From an uncultured Lachnospiraceae bacterium (GTDB lineage: Bacteria > Bacillota > Clostridia > Lachnospirales > Lachnospiraceae), in contig CALWSC010000026.1 of NCBI GenBank assembly GCA_944384105.1, forward strand, positions 1-64,000: 64,000 nucleotides of DNA, written 5' to 3'. Position 1 is the first letter of the stretch. Each line of letters starts with the position of its first letter. The position numbers and the translations under genes are program-made. The notes below the pieces were generated by a model that was not told the origin of the DNA, ran no database searches, and saw only the letters and a list, made by a program, of their open reading frames with translations. Shown here piece by piece: positions 9,603-18,047 of the stretch.

Positions 9603-10478
9603 CTACCTGGCAAGAGCGAGCAGTTCTTTCAGCTCGTCCACAGTAAATACATAATTTGAATTGCAGAAGTGGCAGTTCAGCTCCACGGGCTTTCCCTCAT
9701 CAATCATGGACTGCAGTTCCTTCGCTCCGACGCTGATCAGCGCCTTTGCCACCCGCTGCTTATCACAGTTACAGTAAAATTCCGTCGGTATCTTCTCATT
9801 GATCTCAAGCTCCATATCCCCGAGCAGTTTCTCTAAAATCTGTTCCGGCGTCATGCCCGCATCGAGCATGGCAGTTACAGAATGAATTTCTCCAAGGCGC
9901 TGCTCAAGCTTTGCGATCACCTCTTCCTGCGCAAACGGCATAAGCTGTAAAATAAATCCTCCCGCCTGCTTTACGGTATTGTCATGCTCCATGAGCACGC
10001 CCAGACCCACAGAAGACGGCACCTGCTCGCTCGTCGCAAAATAATACGTCAGATCCTCCGCAATCTCGCTCGTCTGCAGCGTGGTCTGACCAACATACGG
10101 CTCCTTTAAGCCGAAGTCCTTGATCACGTTCATAAAGCCCACGCCGACTGCCGCCGCGACGTCGAGCTTTCCCTTGCTGTTTGCCGGGATAATAACGTTC
10201 GGGTTGCCGACATAACCTTTGACGCGCCCCTTCGAATCCGCGGTTACAGTGATGCCGTTTAAAGGACCTCCCGCCTTAATCTGTATCGTGAGGATATCCT
10301 TATCCCCCTTCATCATCACGCCCATCATCGCTCCCGCAGTCAGAAGCCTTCCAAGCGCCGCTGTCGCGACCGGGCTTGTATTGTGATCCTGTCTCGCCGT
10401 CTCCACCAGATCTCTCGTTGTCGCTGCAAACGCGCGCACCTGACCCTGGGCGGCTGTTGCTCTTACTATATAATCCAT
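9603..10478 (-). CDS. hslO: Redox-regulated chaperone Hsp33
   Basis: Hsp33 is a cytosolic holdase activated when its zinc-bound cysteines are oxidised. The 291-residue length is typical. The N-terminal domain starts MDYIVRATAAQGQVRAFAA. The C-terminal redox switch is complete, with CNCD at about residues 235-238 and CHFC about 32 residues later, giving the CxC...CxxC set. It is the first gene after a good sigma-A promoter and is followed by nadE and pcrA. Confidence 0.96.
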   Translation of the reverse strand: MDYIVRATAAQGQVRAFAATTRDLVETARQDHNTSPVATAALGRLLTAGAMMGVMMKGDKDILTIQIKAGGPLNGITVTADSKGRVKGYVGNPNVIIPANSKGKLDVAAAVGVGFMNVIKDFGLKEPYVGQTTLQTSEIAEDLTYYFATSEQVPSSVGLGVLMEHDNTVKQAGGFILQLMPFAQEEVIAKLEQRLGEIHSVTAMLDAGMTPEQILEKLLGDMELEINEKIPTEFYCNCDKQRVAKALISVGAKELQSMIDEGKPVELNCHFCNSNYVFTVDELKELLALAR

Positions 10479-10510
10479 GTATATTCATCTCCTGTCTTTT
10501 ATCAAGACCT

Positions 10511-10539
10511 ATCATACCATCCGAACCTGAGACTGGCAA
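10511..10539 (-). promoter_or_regulatory. Sigma-A promoter of hslO-nadE-pcrA
   Basis: Minus-strand -35 TTGCCA (5 of 6), a 17-base spacer and -10 TATGAT (5 of 6), with a TG just before the -10. It ends about 30 bases upstream of the hslO start. Confidence 0.75.
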
Positions 10540-10540
10540 C

Positions 10541-10586
10541 AAAAAAGGCAGAAATGTATGGACTTTCTGTTACATTTCTGCCTTTT
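10541..10586 (-). terminator. Intrinsic terminator after the methyltransferase gene
   Basis: A 16-base perfect stem (10543-10558 with 10571-10586) followed on the minus strand by a run of Ts. It closes the moxR-to-methyltransferase operon just before the hslO promoter. Confidence 0.88.
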
Positions 10587-10595
10587 ATCTGCCTG

Positions 10596-11375
10596 TCACA
10601 TCTTCTGTTTCATCTGCTCCCGCGCCACAAAGTACACGCGCTCGCTCTCCGGGTTCGGCGCATCCTGTGTGAATGCGTCGTAGACGGCCTCCACAGAAAG
10701 CCCTGCTTTCTCGAGAAGATGCCGCACGGTTTCTGTCTCATAAGCTCTTTGATAGTGAACCTCTTCGTACTTGCGGTACAGCCCGCCGTCTCCCTCAGGA
10801 ATGAAGATTGCCAATTCATATTCATTGATGCTGCTGTCTGCATCAAAATAATTGTCCCAGATGAAGCTGGCCTCCTCGCGGTTCTCCGCGATCGTCTCAT
10901 CTCCTATCTGTTCATATTTACAGCGGGTGTTCATGTCAAAGATGAATACTCCGCCGGGATCGAGATAATTATTCACCAGCCGGAAGACCTCCAGCAGTTC
11001 CTCCTCTTCCAGAATATAATTCATGGAATCGCACACGCTCACGACAGCACGCACGGTTCCGTAAAGCTCAAATTCGCGCATATCCTGGAGCAGATAGAGG
11101 ATGTCGCTGCCGGACGCGCTCTTCTTCTCCTGCGCGATTTCCAGCATATCCTCAGAATTGTCTACGCCGATCATATCGTATCCGTCCGCTGCGAGCAGTT
11201 CCGTCATACTCCCCGTCCCGCAGCCAAGCTCCAGCACAAGACCGTCCCCGACGCCAAAATCACACAGAAGCCCTTTGAGATATTTTTCCCACTGCGGGTA
11301 GTCGATATTGTCCATAAACGTATCATACACCTGCGCAAACGATCCGTATACGCAGGTATCCTCAGATTCTCTCAT
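10596..11375 (-). CDS. Class I SAM-dependent methyltransferase
   Basis: A 259-residue soluble methyltransferase. Motif I VLELGCGTGSMTELLA binds SAM and is followed by the acidic position in MIGVDNSEDML. The middle part (VVSVCDSMNYILEEEEL, FIFDMNTR) matches the small-molecule methyltransferase group often annotated as Methyltransf_25. The substrate is unknown. It starts 12 bases after the MATE gene stop and is the last gene before a strong terminator, so it belongs to the moxR operon. Confidence 0.82.
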   Translation of the reverse strand: MRESEDTCVYGSFAQVYDTFMDNIDYPQWEKYLKGLLCDFGVGDGLVLELGCGTGSMTELLAADGYDMIGVDNSEDMLEIAQEKKSASGSDILYLLQDMREFELYGTVRAVVSVCDSMNYILEEEELLEVFRLVNNYLDPGGVFIFDMNTRCKYEQIGDETIAENREEASFIWDNYFDADSSINEYELAIFIPEGDGGLYRKYEEVHYQRAYETETVRHLLEKAGLSVEAVYDAFTQDAPNPESERVYFVAREQMKQKM

Positions 11376-11387
11376 ATTGCATACTCC

Positions 11388-12725
11388 TTATCTTTCTGCT
11401 TTTCTCCACTTTCTGACCGCGTGGAAGTAATACGGCACCAGAGGCACGAGTGCAAAAATCCATGCCAGCGGCTCTCCCAGGCAGATGCCCAGAAATCCGA
11501 GGCGCGGCGCAAGCACCATAGAACTGATCGTCCTTGCCGCAAGCTCTCCGACCCCTCCAAGCATCGGGACAAAGCCGTAGCCCATGCCCTGCAGCGCGTT
11601 CCGGTACAGAAAGATCGCACTCAGGAACGGGTAAAAGAACGGTACAAGGCGGAAATACTGGTTGCACGCCTCCTGAATCGGTCCCGTGATGTCTGAACTG
11701 AAAATCTTCACCAGATACTGTCCGGTCAGAGACAGGAAAATCATTGCCACCACACTGAATACAAGCGCTGCGATCTGACAATCACGCACACCCTGGCGCA
11801 CCCTGGTGATCTTGCCAGCTCCTGTGTTCTGTCCCACATAGGTAGATGCCGCAGCTCCGATGGAACTGAACATACTCATAAAGATTCCCTGAATCTTGCT
11901 GGACGCGGTAAACGCAGTGATATACACGGTTCCCAGGGCATTCAGCGCGGACTGGATCAAGACGTTTCCAAGAGAGGTGATGGAAAACTGCAGCGCCATA
12001 GGCACGCCGAGCTTTAACATCTCTCCCATTCTGCATATCTGAAGGGATTCCCGGAAGTTTTCCGTAAGCAGCACCCTGTGCTTTTTCAGAACAAAGCCCA
12101 GACACAGCAGACCGGAAAAAAGCTGCGAAAGGATCGTCGCCAGCGCAGCTCCCCACACCGCCATTCCAAAAACTCCGACGAAAAGCAGATCCATTCCCAG
12201 ATTTGCTACAACGGAAATTCCCAAAAATATAAGAGGCGTCCTCGAATCTCCCATCGCGCGCTGTACGCTCGAGAGGAGGTTATACAGAAACGAACCTGCA
12301 AGCCCCCAGAACGTAATTCTTATGTACATCGTCACATCCGTTCTCAGCTCATCCGGCGTGTTGACCACCGTTACAAGCCACGGAAGAATAACCTGAAGAA
12401 TCGCCGTCATTCCCACCGCTATTACAGCGCAGAGAAAAGCCGCATTCATAAAATATTCCGAAAGCCGCTTATTATCACGGCTTCCGAAGCTCTTTGCAAT
12501 CAAAATAGAAAATCCGCTGGTCAGACCGTTCGCCCATCCCAGCACCATAGTGATGATTCCGCCGCATGACCCAACTGCCGCCAGTGCATTGACCCCTACG
12601 AACTGCCCCACAATCATTGTGTCTGTAATCTGGTAAAACTGCTGGACAATACTGCTCAGCATAATCGGGAGGGCAAACCCGAAAATCAGACGAATCGGAT
12701 TGCCCTCAGTCATGTTTTTTATCAT
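11388..12725 (-). CDS. MATE family multidrug/cation exporter
   Basis: A 12-helix MATE antiporter. The N-terminus MTEGNPIRLIFGFALPIMLSSIVQQFYQITDTMIVGQFVG is the typical helix-1 signature, and the two-repeat architecture is visible from a second similar block after about residue 230 (LKLGVPMALQFSITSLGNVLIQ). I chose the ATG at 12725, preceded by GAGG nine bases away. A GTG at 12740 overlaps the upstream stop by 4 bases and is a real alternative, giving 450 residues. The exported compound is unknown. It is the fourth gene of the moxR unit. Confidence 0.88.
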   Translation of the reverse strand: MIKNMTEGNPIRLIFGFALPIMLSSIVQQFYQITDTMIVGQFVGVNALAAVGSCGGIITMVLGWANGLTSGFSILIAKSFGSRDNKRLSEYFMNAAFLCAVIAVGMTAILQVILPWLVTVVNTPDELRTDVTMYIRITFWGLAGSFLYNLLSSVQRAMGDSRTPLIFLGISVVANLGMDLLFVGVFGMAVWGAALATILSQLFSGLLCLGFVLKKHRVLLTENFRESLQICRMGEMLKLGVPMALQFSITSLGNVLIQSALNALGTVYITAFTASSKIQGIFMSMFSSIGAAASTYVGQNTGAGKITRVRQGVRDCQIAALVFSVVAMIFLSLTGQYLVKIFSSDITGPIQEACNQYFRLVPFFYPFLSAIFLYRNALQGMGYGFVPMLGGVGELAARTISSMVLAPRLGFLGICLGEPLAWIFALVPLVPYYFHAVRKWRKAER

Positions 12726-12736
12726 TTTTTTGTCCC

Positions 12737-13972
12737 TCACTTTTTAGTCTGTGTTTCCTGTCTTTGAGGCTTGAGCTGTCTCATCCGGGCGCTGTCCTGC
12801 CGATCACACCCGTCGGGACTGTACCGCGCCTTTTCGTACAGCTCATGAAATTCCCGTCGCACCTCATCGTCGAGAAGCGCTGCCGACTCCTCAATCTGCT
12901 TGGGCGTATGCCAGGGTTCGGGAGAATTGCCTCCCTTTTTAATTTCTTTTTTATAGATTCTGCGCACCACCTGATTAGGCGTTCCGAATCCCTCGCCCGG
13001 CTCCCGCTTCGGGCGCGGCTCCCGACGAAGACGCTCCATCGTTTCAAATGGATTAATCGCTTCCAGCCTGTCTCCGTTTTCCTGTATGTTTGTCGTGTAA
13101 CGCTGGTAAATTATCCAGATGAGACGCAGCACAAGCGCTATGGCAATAAGCGCCAGCGCGGCAAACATTGCAAACTCCAGAATCTTCCAGATCAGATTCA
13201 GGATGGAATCCTCATCGCCGCTTATTGGTATTGATCCCTCTTCAGGCAGCTTGTCCTCAGGCGGAACCCACGGTTCGCTCGGCTCGTTCCTGATTCCCGA
13301 AAACAGCCATGTGAGCAGTCGGCGCAGAAGTTCAAGCAACATGAATACAAGCCGCTGCGGCTGCAGCAGCCAAAACATCACCATGCCGGCAGCCGCAGCT
13401 ATACATACCGCGAGAGAGGCTCCCTTCGACTTTCCGAGAATCCGCGCGCCCGGGAACCTGTATAGCTGTTGATTATTCCCGCAATATTCCTCCACGCGCT
13501 TTCTGTGCTGATATACAATCGCGATCAGCAAATCCACACACGCAGCAAGTGCAATGAGGTTCTGATACATCGTATTCTTCATCACCATTCCCACAATGCC
13601 GAGTCCTGCAAACAGAATCATCATGTAATACGACGGCGCCTCCAGCGCGCTCAGCGAGCCGATGGTGCGCGAGGTGAACCGCCACCACACCGCCGCCACA
13701 GTCATTACGGAAAGGACAATGCGGGTGATTCTTCCGACCGGAAGTATGTTTGCCAGCGCGAGACAGAGCGCAAGGCAGAGAAGAATTCCAAGAATATTTT
13801 TAATCTTATGTACAGCGAAATCTGACAGCACAACCGGCACAATCAGAAACATAAGCGGCGCATACCCTCCGGCCTTCTCCACTTTCAGATAGCCGAACGC
13901 CGCACCACCGATCGCTGCGAGCACGAAAACAGCATGCAGCCACACAAGAAGCCTGATACCTGCCTGTCTCAT
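12737..13972 (-). CDS. Membrane protein with DUF4129-like C-terminus
   Basis: A 411-residue protein with many hydrophobic segments in its first 200 residues, another at about residues 265-290, and a hydrophilic tail. The tail contains TPKQIEESAALLDDEVRREF followed by YEKARYS, which resembles DUF4129, the domain that ends many transglutaminase-like proteins in MoxR/DUF58 operons. No transglutaminase Cys-His-Asp core is evident, so this version seems to lack that domain. The ATG at 13972 overlaps the DUF58 stop by 4 bases (ATGA) and has GGGAGGTGAG upstream; a TTG 15 bases earlier is less likely. Confidence 0.7.
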   Translation of the reverse strand: MRQAGIRLLVWLHAVFVLAAIGGAAFGYLKVEKAGGYAPLMFLIVPVVLSDFAVHKIKNILGILLCLALCLALANILPVGRITRIVLSVMTVAAVWWRFTSRTIGSLSALEAPSYYMMILFAGLGIVGMVMKNTMYQNLIALAACVDLLIAIVYQHRKRVEEYCGNNQQLYRFPGARILGKSKGASLAVCIAAAAGMVMFWLLQPQRLVFMLLELLRRLLTWLFSGIRNEPSEPWVPPEDKLPEEGSIPISGDEDSILNLIWKILEFAMFAALALIAIALVLRLIWIIYQRYTTNIQENGDRLEAINPFETMERLRREPRPKREPGEGFGTPNQVVRRIYKKEIKKGGNSPEPWHTPKQIEESAALLDDEVRREFHELYEKARYSPDGCDRQDSARMRQLKPQRQETQTKK

Positions 13973-15093
13973 CCTCTCACCTCCCAACGGATGATCTCAG
14001 CGCCCGCCGCGCGCTCGAGCTTCCACGGAATATCTCTCGTAACTGTCGCAATCCACAGCAGGGAGGCACCGGTGCGCGTAATCTCCTGCGCCGCCTCCAC
14101 AAGCTCCGGGCGCTGGTTTCTCGTGATCAGCACACACAGCGGATGCTCCCGCGTAATTTCCGGCAGATACCGCCTCACAAGACTATGAAACGGCTCAGGA
14201 TTTTCCTCAATTTTCAGCCTCGCCAGGCTCTCAAAGAGACGGTTCTTCTGCCGCTTTCCGCTTCCCGGCTCCAGGTAAATCGTCTCTCCCGTAACCTGAT
14301 CCGCCCCGTTTGACAAAAGCCCGACCGGAATCTGCCTCTCCACCATCTCCGCGCCGAGACTCGCAGCAAGGCGGATTCCCTCCTCGTGCACCTTCTCAAA
14401 GCGCAGGATGCCTTCATCCTCAATATCAAGCAGAAACAGGCAGCGGGCCGACTCTGTCGAGTCGTGAACGTTTACAAGCGTGTCCATCGCGCGCGCCGAC
14501 GCTTTCCAGTTGATCTTATTTAACGGATCGCCCGGCATATACTCTCTGAGCCCGCGAAATGCGAACGGATCCTCATAAAGCCGCCGCTGCGCCGTAATCT
14601 CTCCCATCATTTTTCGGAAGATCACATCCAGCGAGTCCACGCCGATCAGCCGCGGATAGACGTAGAGATAAGTAAAAAGCTCCGCGCTCTCATGAAACTC
14701 TGCGTCTGCCAGCAGGCTCTTTGTCATCAGTTCCGCCTTATTGATCGTGTAATATCCTCGCTTTGCCGCCTCAAAGTGTATTTTTCTCGTGATCTTCTGG
14801 TAGAACATCACAGAAAAAACATCACGCTCATAGAGCATATCGGACACTGCCGCATTTTCATCTTCCGGGAACTTTAAATTTCTGTCCACGCGAAACCCGA
14901 CCTGGAGCACCGGCATAAACAGCCAGCTTTTGTTCTCTATCGTTTCGGTGAGTGAGGCGGTATTTCCCTCAAACACGGGCGCGGACTGAAATTTCACATT
15001 GACGGTAAGCCCGTTAGACCAGAACCTTCGGTAAACTGTCTCCAGCAGCCAGACTGCCAGAAACGCTCCCGCTATCAGAAATATTACTGTCAT
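13969..15093 (-). CDS. DUF58 domain protein
   Basis: About 374 residues with one or two N-terminal hydrophobic segments (VIFLIAGAFLAVWLLETVY), a beta-rich region, then the DUF58 signature YMPGDPLNKINWKASARAM. A vWA-like segment follows (CLFLLDIEDEG). DUF58 proteins accompany MoxR ATPases in systems thought to mature or fold cell-envelope or metallo-proteins. The ATG at 15093 gives an ATGA overlap with moxR. An ATG at 15105 has a GGAG too close to it and is less favoured. Confidence 0.82.
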   Translation of the reverse strand: MTVIFLIAGAFLAVWLLETVYRRFWSNGLTVNVKFQSAPVFEGNTASLTETIENKSWLFMPVLQVGFRVDRNLKFPEDENAAVSDMLYERDVFSVMFYQKITRKIHFEAAKRGYYTINKAELMTKSLLADAEFHESAELFTYLYVYPRLIGVDSLDVIFRKMMGEITAQRRLYEDPFAFRGLREYMPGDPLNKINWKASARAMDTLVNVHDSTESARCLFLLDIEDEGILRFEKVHEEGIRLAASLGAEMVERQIPVGLLSNGADQVTGETIYLEPGSGKRQKNRLFESLARLKIEENPEPFHSLVRRYLPEITREHPLCVLITRNQRPELVEAAQEITRTGASLLWIATVTRDIPWKLERAAGAEIIRWEVRG

Positions 15094-16040
15094 ACACCCG
15101 TCCATTTCTCCGTCGGAACCGGAATCTTTTCAAGGATCGCTTCGATCACCTGCTTCCCTCCGACGGTGCCTGAGATTCCTCTGCTCATAATCAGCCTATG
15201 CGCCAGCACCGGCACGGCAACTGCCTTGACATCCTCCGGCACTGCATATTCCCTGCCGCACACAATTGCATGGGCACGCACTGCCGCGAAGAGAGCGAGC
15301 GTTCCTCTGGGACTCACTCCCGAGACCACATCCGGGTACTCCCGCGTACTGCCTGTGATCTCAACGAGATACCGTTTGAGCTCCGGATGGACGTACACAC
15401 TGCGGCACGCATCCATCACACTCTCCAGATCCCCGCAGGAGCACACAGGCTGCAGCTCCTCCAGAGGCTGTGCCTTCTCAAACCGTTCCAGAATCTGCAG
15501 TTCCTCCCCGGCAGTCGGCATTCCCATGGAAAGCTGCATAAAGAAACGGTCCATCTGTGCCTCCGGCAGCGGAAAGGTTCCCAGCGTCTCCACCGGGTTC
15601 TCGGTTGCCGCCACAAAGAACGGGCGCTTCAGCGGATATGTCACGCCGTCCACCGTGATCTGATGCTCCTCCATACATTCCAGAAGACTCGACTGCGTAC
15701 GCGGCGTGGCGCGATTGATCTCATCCGCCAGCAGCACGTTGCAGAAAGCAGGACCCTTCTTGAAAATGAACTTGCCCTCCTTCTGGTTGTAATACGTCAG
15801 CCCCGTCACGTCCGCGGGCAGCAGATCCGGCGTGAACTGAATACGGCTGAACTCCCCGTCGATCGACTTCGCAAGCGACTTCGCAAGCATTGTCTTACCT
15901 GTTCCCGGCACATCCTCCAGCAGGACATGACCGCCGGCAACAAGCGCGGTGAGCAGAAGGTCGATCGTCTCCTCCTTACCGATGATAACACGACGGATAT
16001 TTTCTCTGATTTTGGCAATGTATTCTGTCTGTGTTTCCAT
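15090..16040 (-). CDS. MoxR-family AAA+ ATPase
   Basis: A 316-residue AAA+ chaperone-like ATPase. Walker A is in LLEDVPGTGKTMLAKSLA, Walker B in VLLADEINRATPRTQSSLLECMEE, and sensor 1 in FFVAATENPVETLG. The C-terminal lid has VSPRGTLALFAAVRAHA, a MoxR hallmark. The ATG at 16040 follows GGGAGGTTTT; an in-frame TTG four codons upstream lies inside that ribosome site and is rejected. It heads a five-gene unit with DUF58, DUF4129-like, MATE and methyltransferase genes. Confidence 0.92.
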   Translation of the reverse strand: METQTEYIAKIRENIRRVIIGKEETIDLLLTALVAGGHVLLEDVPGTGKTMLAKSLAKSIDGEFSRIQFTPDLLPADVTGLTYYNQKEGKFIFKKGPAFCNVLLADEINRATPRTQSSLLECMEEHQITVDGVTYPLKRPFFVAATENPVETLGTFPLPEAQMDRFFMQLSMGMPTAGEELQILERFEKAQPLEELQPVCSCGDLESVMDACRSVYVHPELKRYLVEITGSTREYPDVVSGVSPRGTLALFAAVRAHAIVCGREYAVPEDVKAVAVPVLAHRLIMSRGISGTVGGKQVIEAILEKIPVPTEKWTGV

Positions 16041-16072
16041 AAAACCTCCCAAATTTTATTTATATTTATTCT

Positions 16073-16101
16073 ATTATACTTCCTTTTCGCTCCAAAAAAA
16101 A
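16073..16101 (-). promoter_or_regulatory. Possible promoter of the moxR unit
   Basis: A perfect -10 TATAAT lies 32 bases upstream of the moxR start. The -35 region is only a T-run shared with the preceding terminator, so the assignment rests on the -10. Confidence 0.38.
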
Positions 16102-16148
16102 GACCTGAAGTAAGACAGTTCGCAATAGAACTCTCTTCTTCAGATCTT
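16094..16148 (-). terminator. Intrinsic terminator of the ABC exporter operon
   Basis: An 11-base stem with one wobble pair (16100-16110 with 16138-16148), an inner AGTTC/GAACT stem, and an eight-T tail on the minus strand. Confidence 0.85.
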
Positions 16149-16211
16149 AAAGGCCCCATTTAACGCGCTTGCTTCCCTATATATCCAGCCATTTTACAGA
16201 ACGCAGCCTTC

Positions 16212-18047
16212 TTATGCGCTGCGGTAATACTGTGCCTGCGCATGCCATAATCTATCATACAGGCCATGCTTCTCAAGAAGCTCCTCATGGGTTCCCTGCT
16301 CCTCAAGACGTCCTCCTTCGAATACCAGAATCCGGCTGCAGAAATGGCAGCTGGAAAGACGGTGAGAGATGTAAACAGCTCCTTTCCCCTGGATAAATCG
16401 GTTCATTCTCTGATATATATCCGCCTCCGCAACGGGATCCAGCGCTGCTGTCGGTTCATCCATCACCGCATGGGGGGCATCCTTATAAAGGCACCGGGCA
16501 ATTGCCGCTTTCTGACTCTCCCCGCCGGAGAGTTCCACTCCGTCCTCGGAAAAATTTTTAAAAAGCTGCGTATCCAGACCGTCCTTCAGAGTACGAAGCC
16601 GTGAAGCAAATCCTGCGTTTTCAAGAGCGCGGACCGCCTTTTCTCTGTCATACTCACTTTCCGCGGCGACATTTTCCCCGAGAGTAAAGGCAAAGATGCG
16701 GTAATCCTGAAAAACTGTGGAGAATAACTGCAGATATTCTTCATAGCGGTATTCCCGAATATCCGTTCCGTTCAGGAGAATCTGTCCCTCCTGAGGATCA
16801 TAAAGGCGGCACAGCAGCTTAATAAACGTGGTTTTTCCGGAACCATTTCGCCCTACCACGGCAATCTTTTCCCCTTTGCGGAATCTGCAGCTGACGTCTG
16901 ACAGACTGGGTGCCGCCGCTCCGGGATAGGTGAATGTCACATGCCTGAATTCAAACTCATAATTATCCCGAATTTCCTGTGTAACTGGAAGCACGGCATC
17001 CGCCGTGCGGTTAGGCGTCTCCTGATAGGAAAAATAATCCTCTAAATACCGAATGTTCTGAACCATATCCCTAATCGTATGAAACAACAGAGTAACACCG
17101 TCGCCGAGTTGCGTCACCATTCCCGTATATTTGAGCAGATTTCCCACATCGAACGCTCGGAATACCGCTTTCAGCCCCACTGCCGCATATACAAACAGAT
17201 GAAACAGTCTCGATAAGAGTACCGAAGACACAGACAGCCTCCGGAATGAAGCTCCTGCCTTTTCCCAGAGATCAGCAATCGTATCATTCAGGCTTTCAAA
17301 TTTCTGGGCGAGTATGCGCTGCTCATGAAAAATACGGACATCCTTGCCCTGCTGATACTGTGCGCAGCAGGATTTCATCAGCTCTGTTCTCTGATTTGAG
17401 CTTCCCTCCGTTTCCTTCGTCACCCGGTATGTTCCCTTCTGAATTCCGGAAGCGGACCATATATTATAAACCGTAACCAGAGCAAACAGAAGCAGGAATA
17501 CGCCTGGAAAACTCCAGTGATTCAAAAAGCGCGCCATACCGCCGCCTTCAGCTCTCGCCGCAAAAAATTCTATCGTCAGAGCGGCTGATATTCCGATGGT
17601 AACCAGCGCTCGAAACAAATTCCGAAACTGTGTAATCATGGCGACCATTCCATGTTCATACTGCCAGTTATTGATTGTCTTCTTCTGTCCGTGTATTTTG
17701 GGGTCACAGAGAAGCTTATAGTCCATCCGCCATGCCTTCTCTGCCACCGCCCTATCCAGATGCTGCATCAAAATATATTGCTGCAGATCTAACGCCTGAT
17801 TGCAGAACTGCAGCAGCGCGCTTCCCAGAAACTCCAGCCCTGTCATCAGGACTGCCAGGAAAAACAGATGCTGCATATCTCTGGACGCGCCCGTCAGCTC
17901 CGATAAAATCGCTGCCGACAGAAAAATTTGAATATATGGCATTACAGCTTCCAATGCAGCCGTGAGAACTGTCAGCGGCCAGATGGCGGGCATATCCCTG
18001 GCAGTATAACAAACCGCTCTGACAAATACTTTCCACTTCTTCCTCAT
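16212..18047 (-). CDS. ABC half-exporter (membrane + ATPase), pair 2 second subunit
   Basis: A 611-residue fused transporter with about six membrane helices in the first 330 residues and an ATP-binding domain after. The ATPase has Walker A GRNGSGKTT, signature LSGGESQK, Walker B and catalytic Glu in VMDEPTAALDP, and the H-loop in YISHRLSS. The start overlaps the upstream ABC gene by 4 bases (ATGA), so the two probably form a heterodimer. Substrate is unknown; the family includes drug, lipid and peptide exporters. It is the last gene before a strong terminator. Confidence 0.88.
   Translation of the reverse strand: MRKKWKVFVRAVCYTARDMPAIWPLTVLTAALEAVMPYIQIFLSAAILSELTGASRDMQHLFFLAVLMTGLEFLGSALLQFCNQALDLQQYILMQHLDRAVAEKAWRMDYKLLCDPKIHGQKKTINNWQYEHGMVAMITQFRNLFRALVTIGISAALTIEFFAARAEGGGMARFLNHWSFPGVFLLLFALVTVYNIWSASGIQKGTYRVTKETEGSSNQRTELMKSCCAQYQQGKDVRIFHEQRILAQKFESLNDTIADLWEKAGASFRRLSVSSVLLSRLFHLFVYAAVGLKAVFRAFDVGNLLKYTGMVTQLGDGVTLLFHTIRDMVQNIRYLEDYFSYQETPNRTADAVLPVTQEIRDNYEFEFRHVTFTYPGAAAPSLSDVSCRFRKGEKIAVVGRNGSGKTTFIKLLCRLYDPQEGQILLNGTDIREYRYEEYLQLFSTVFQDYRIFAFTLGENVAAESEYDREKAVRALENAGFASRLRTLKDGLDTQLFKNFSEDGVELSGGESQKAAIARCLYKDAPHAVMDEPTAALDPVAEADIYQRMNRFIQGKGAVYISHRLSSCHFCSRILVFEGGRLEEQGTHEELLEKHGLYDRLWHAQAQYYRSA

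Noticed and set aside
10383..11696. A 437-codon plus-strand open frame
   Set aside because: It lies antisense across hslO, a promoter, a terminator, the methyltransferase and MATE genes; its translation has no domain pattern.
15198..16163. A 321-codon plus-strand open frame
   Set aside because: Antisense to moxR and running through its promoter and a terminator; composition is rich in His, Arg and Cys without motifs.
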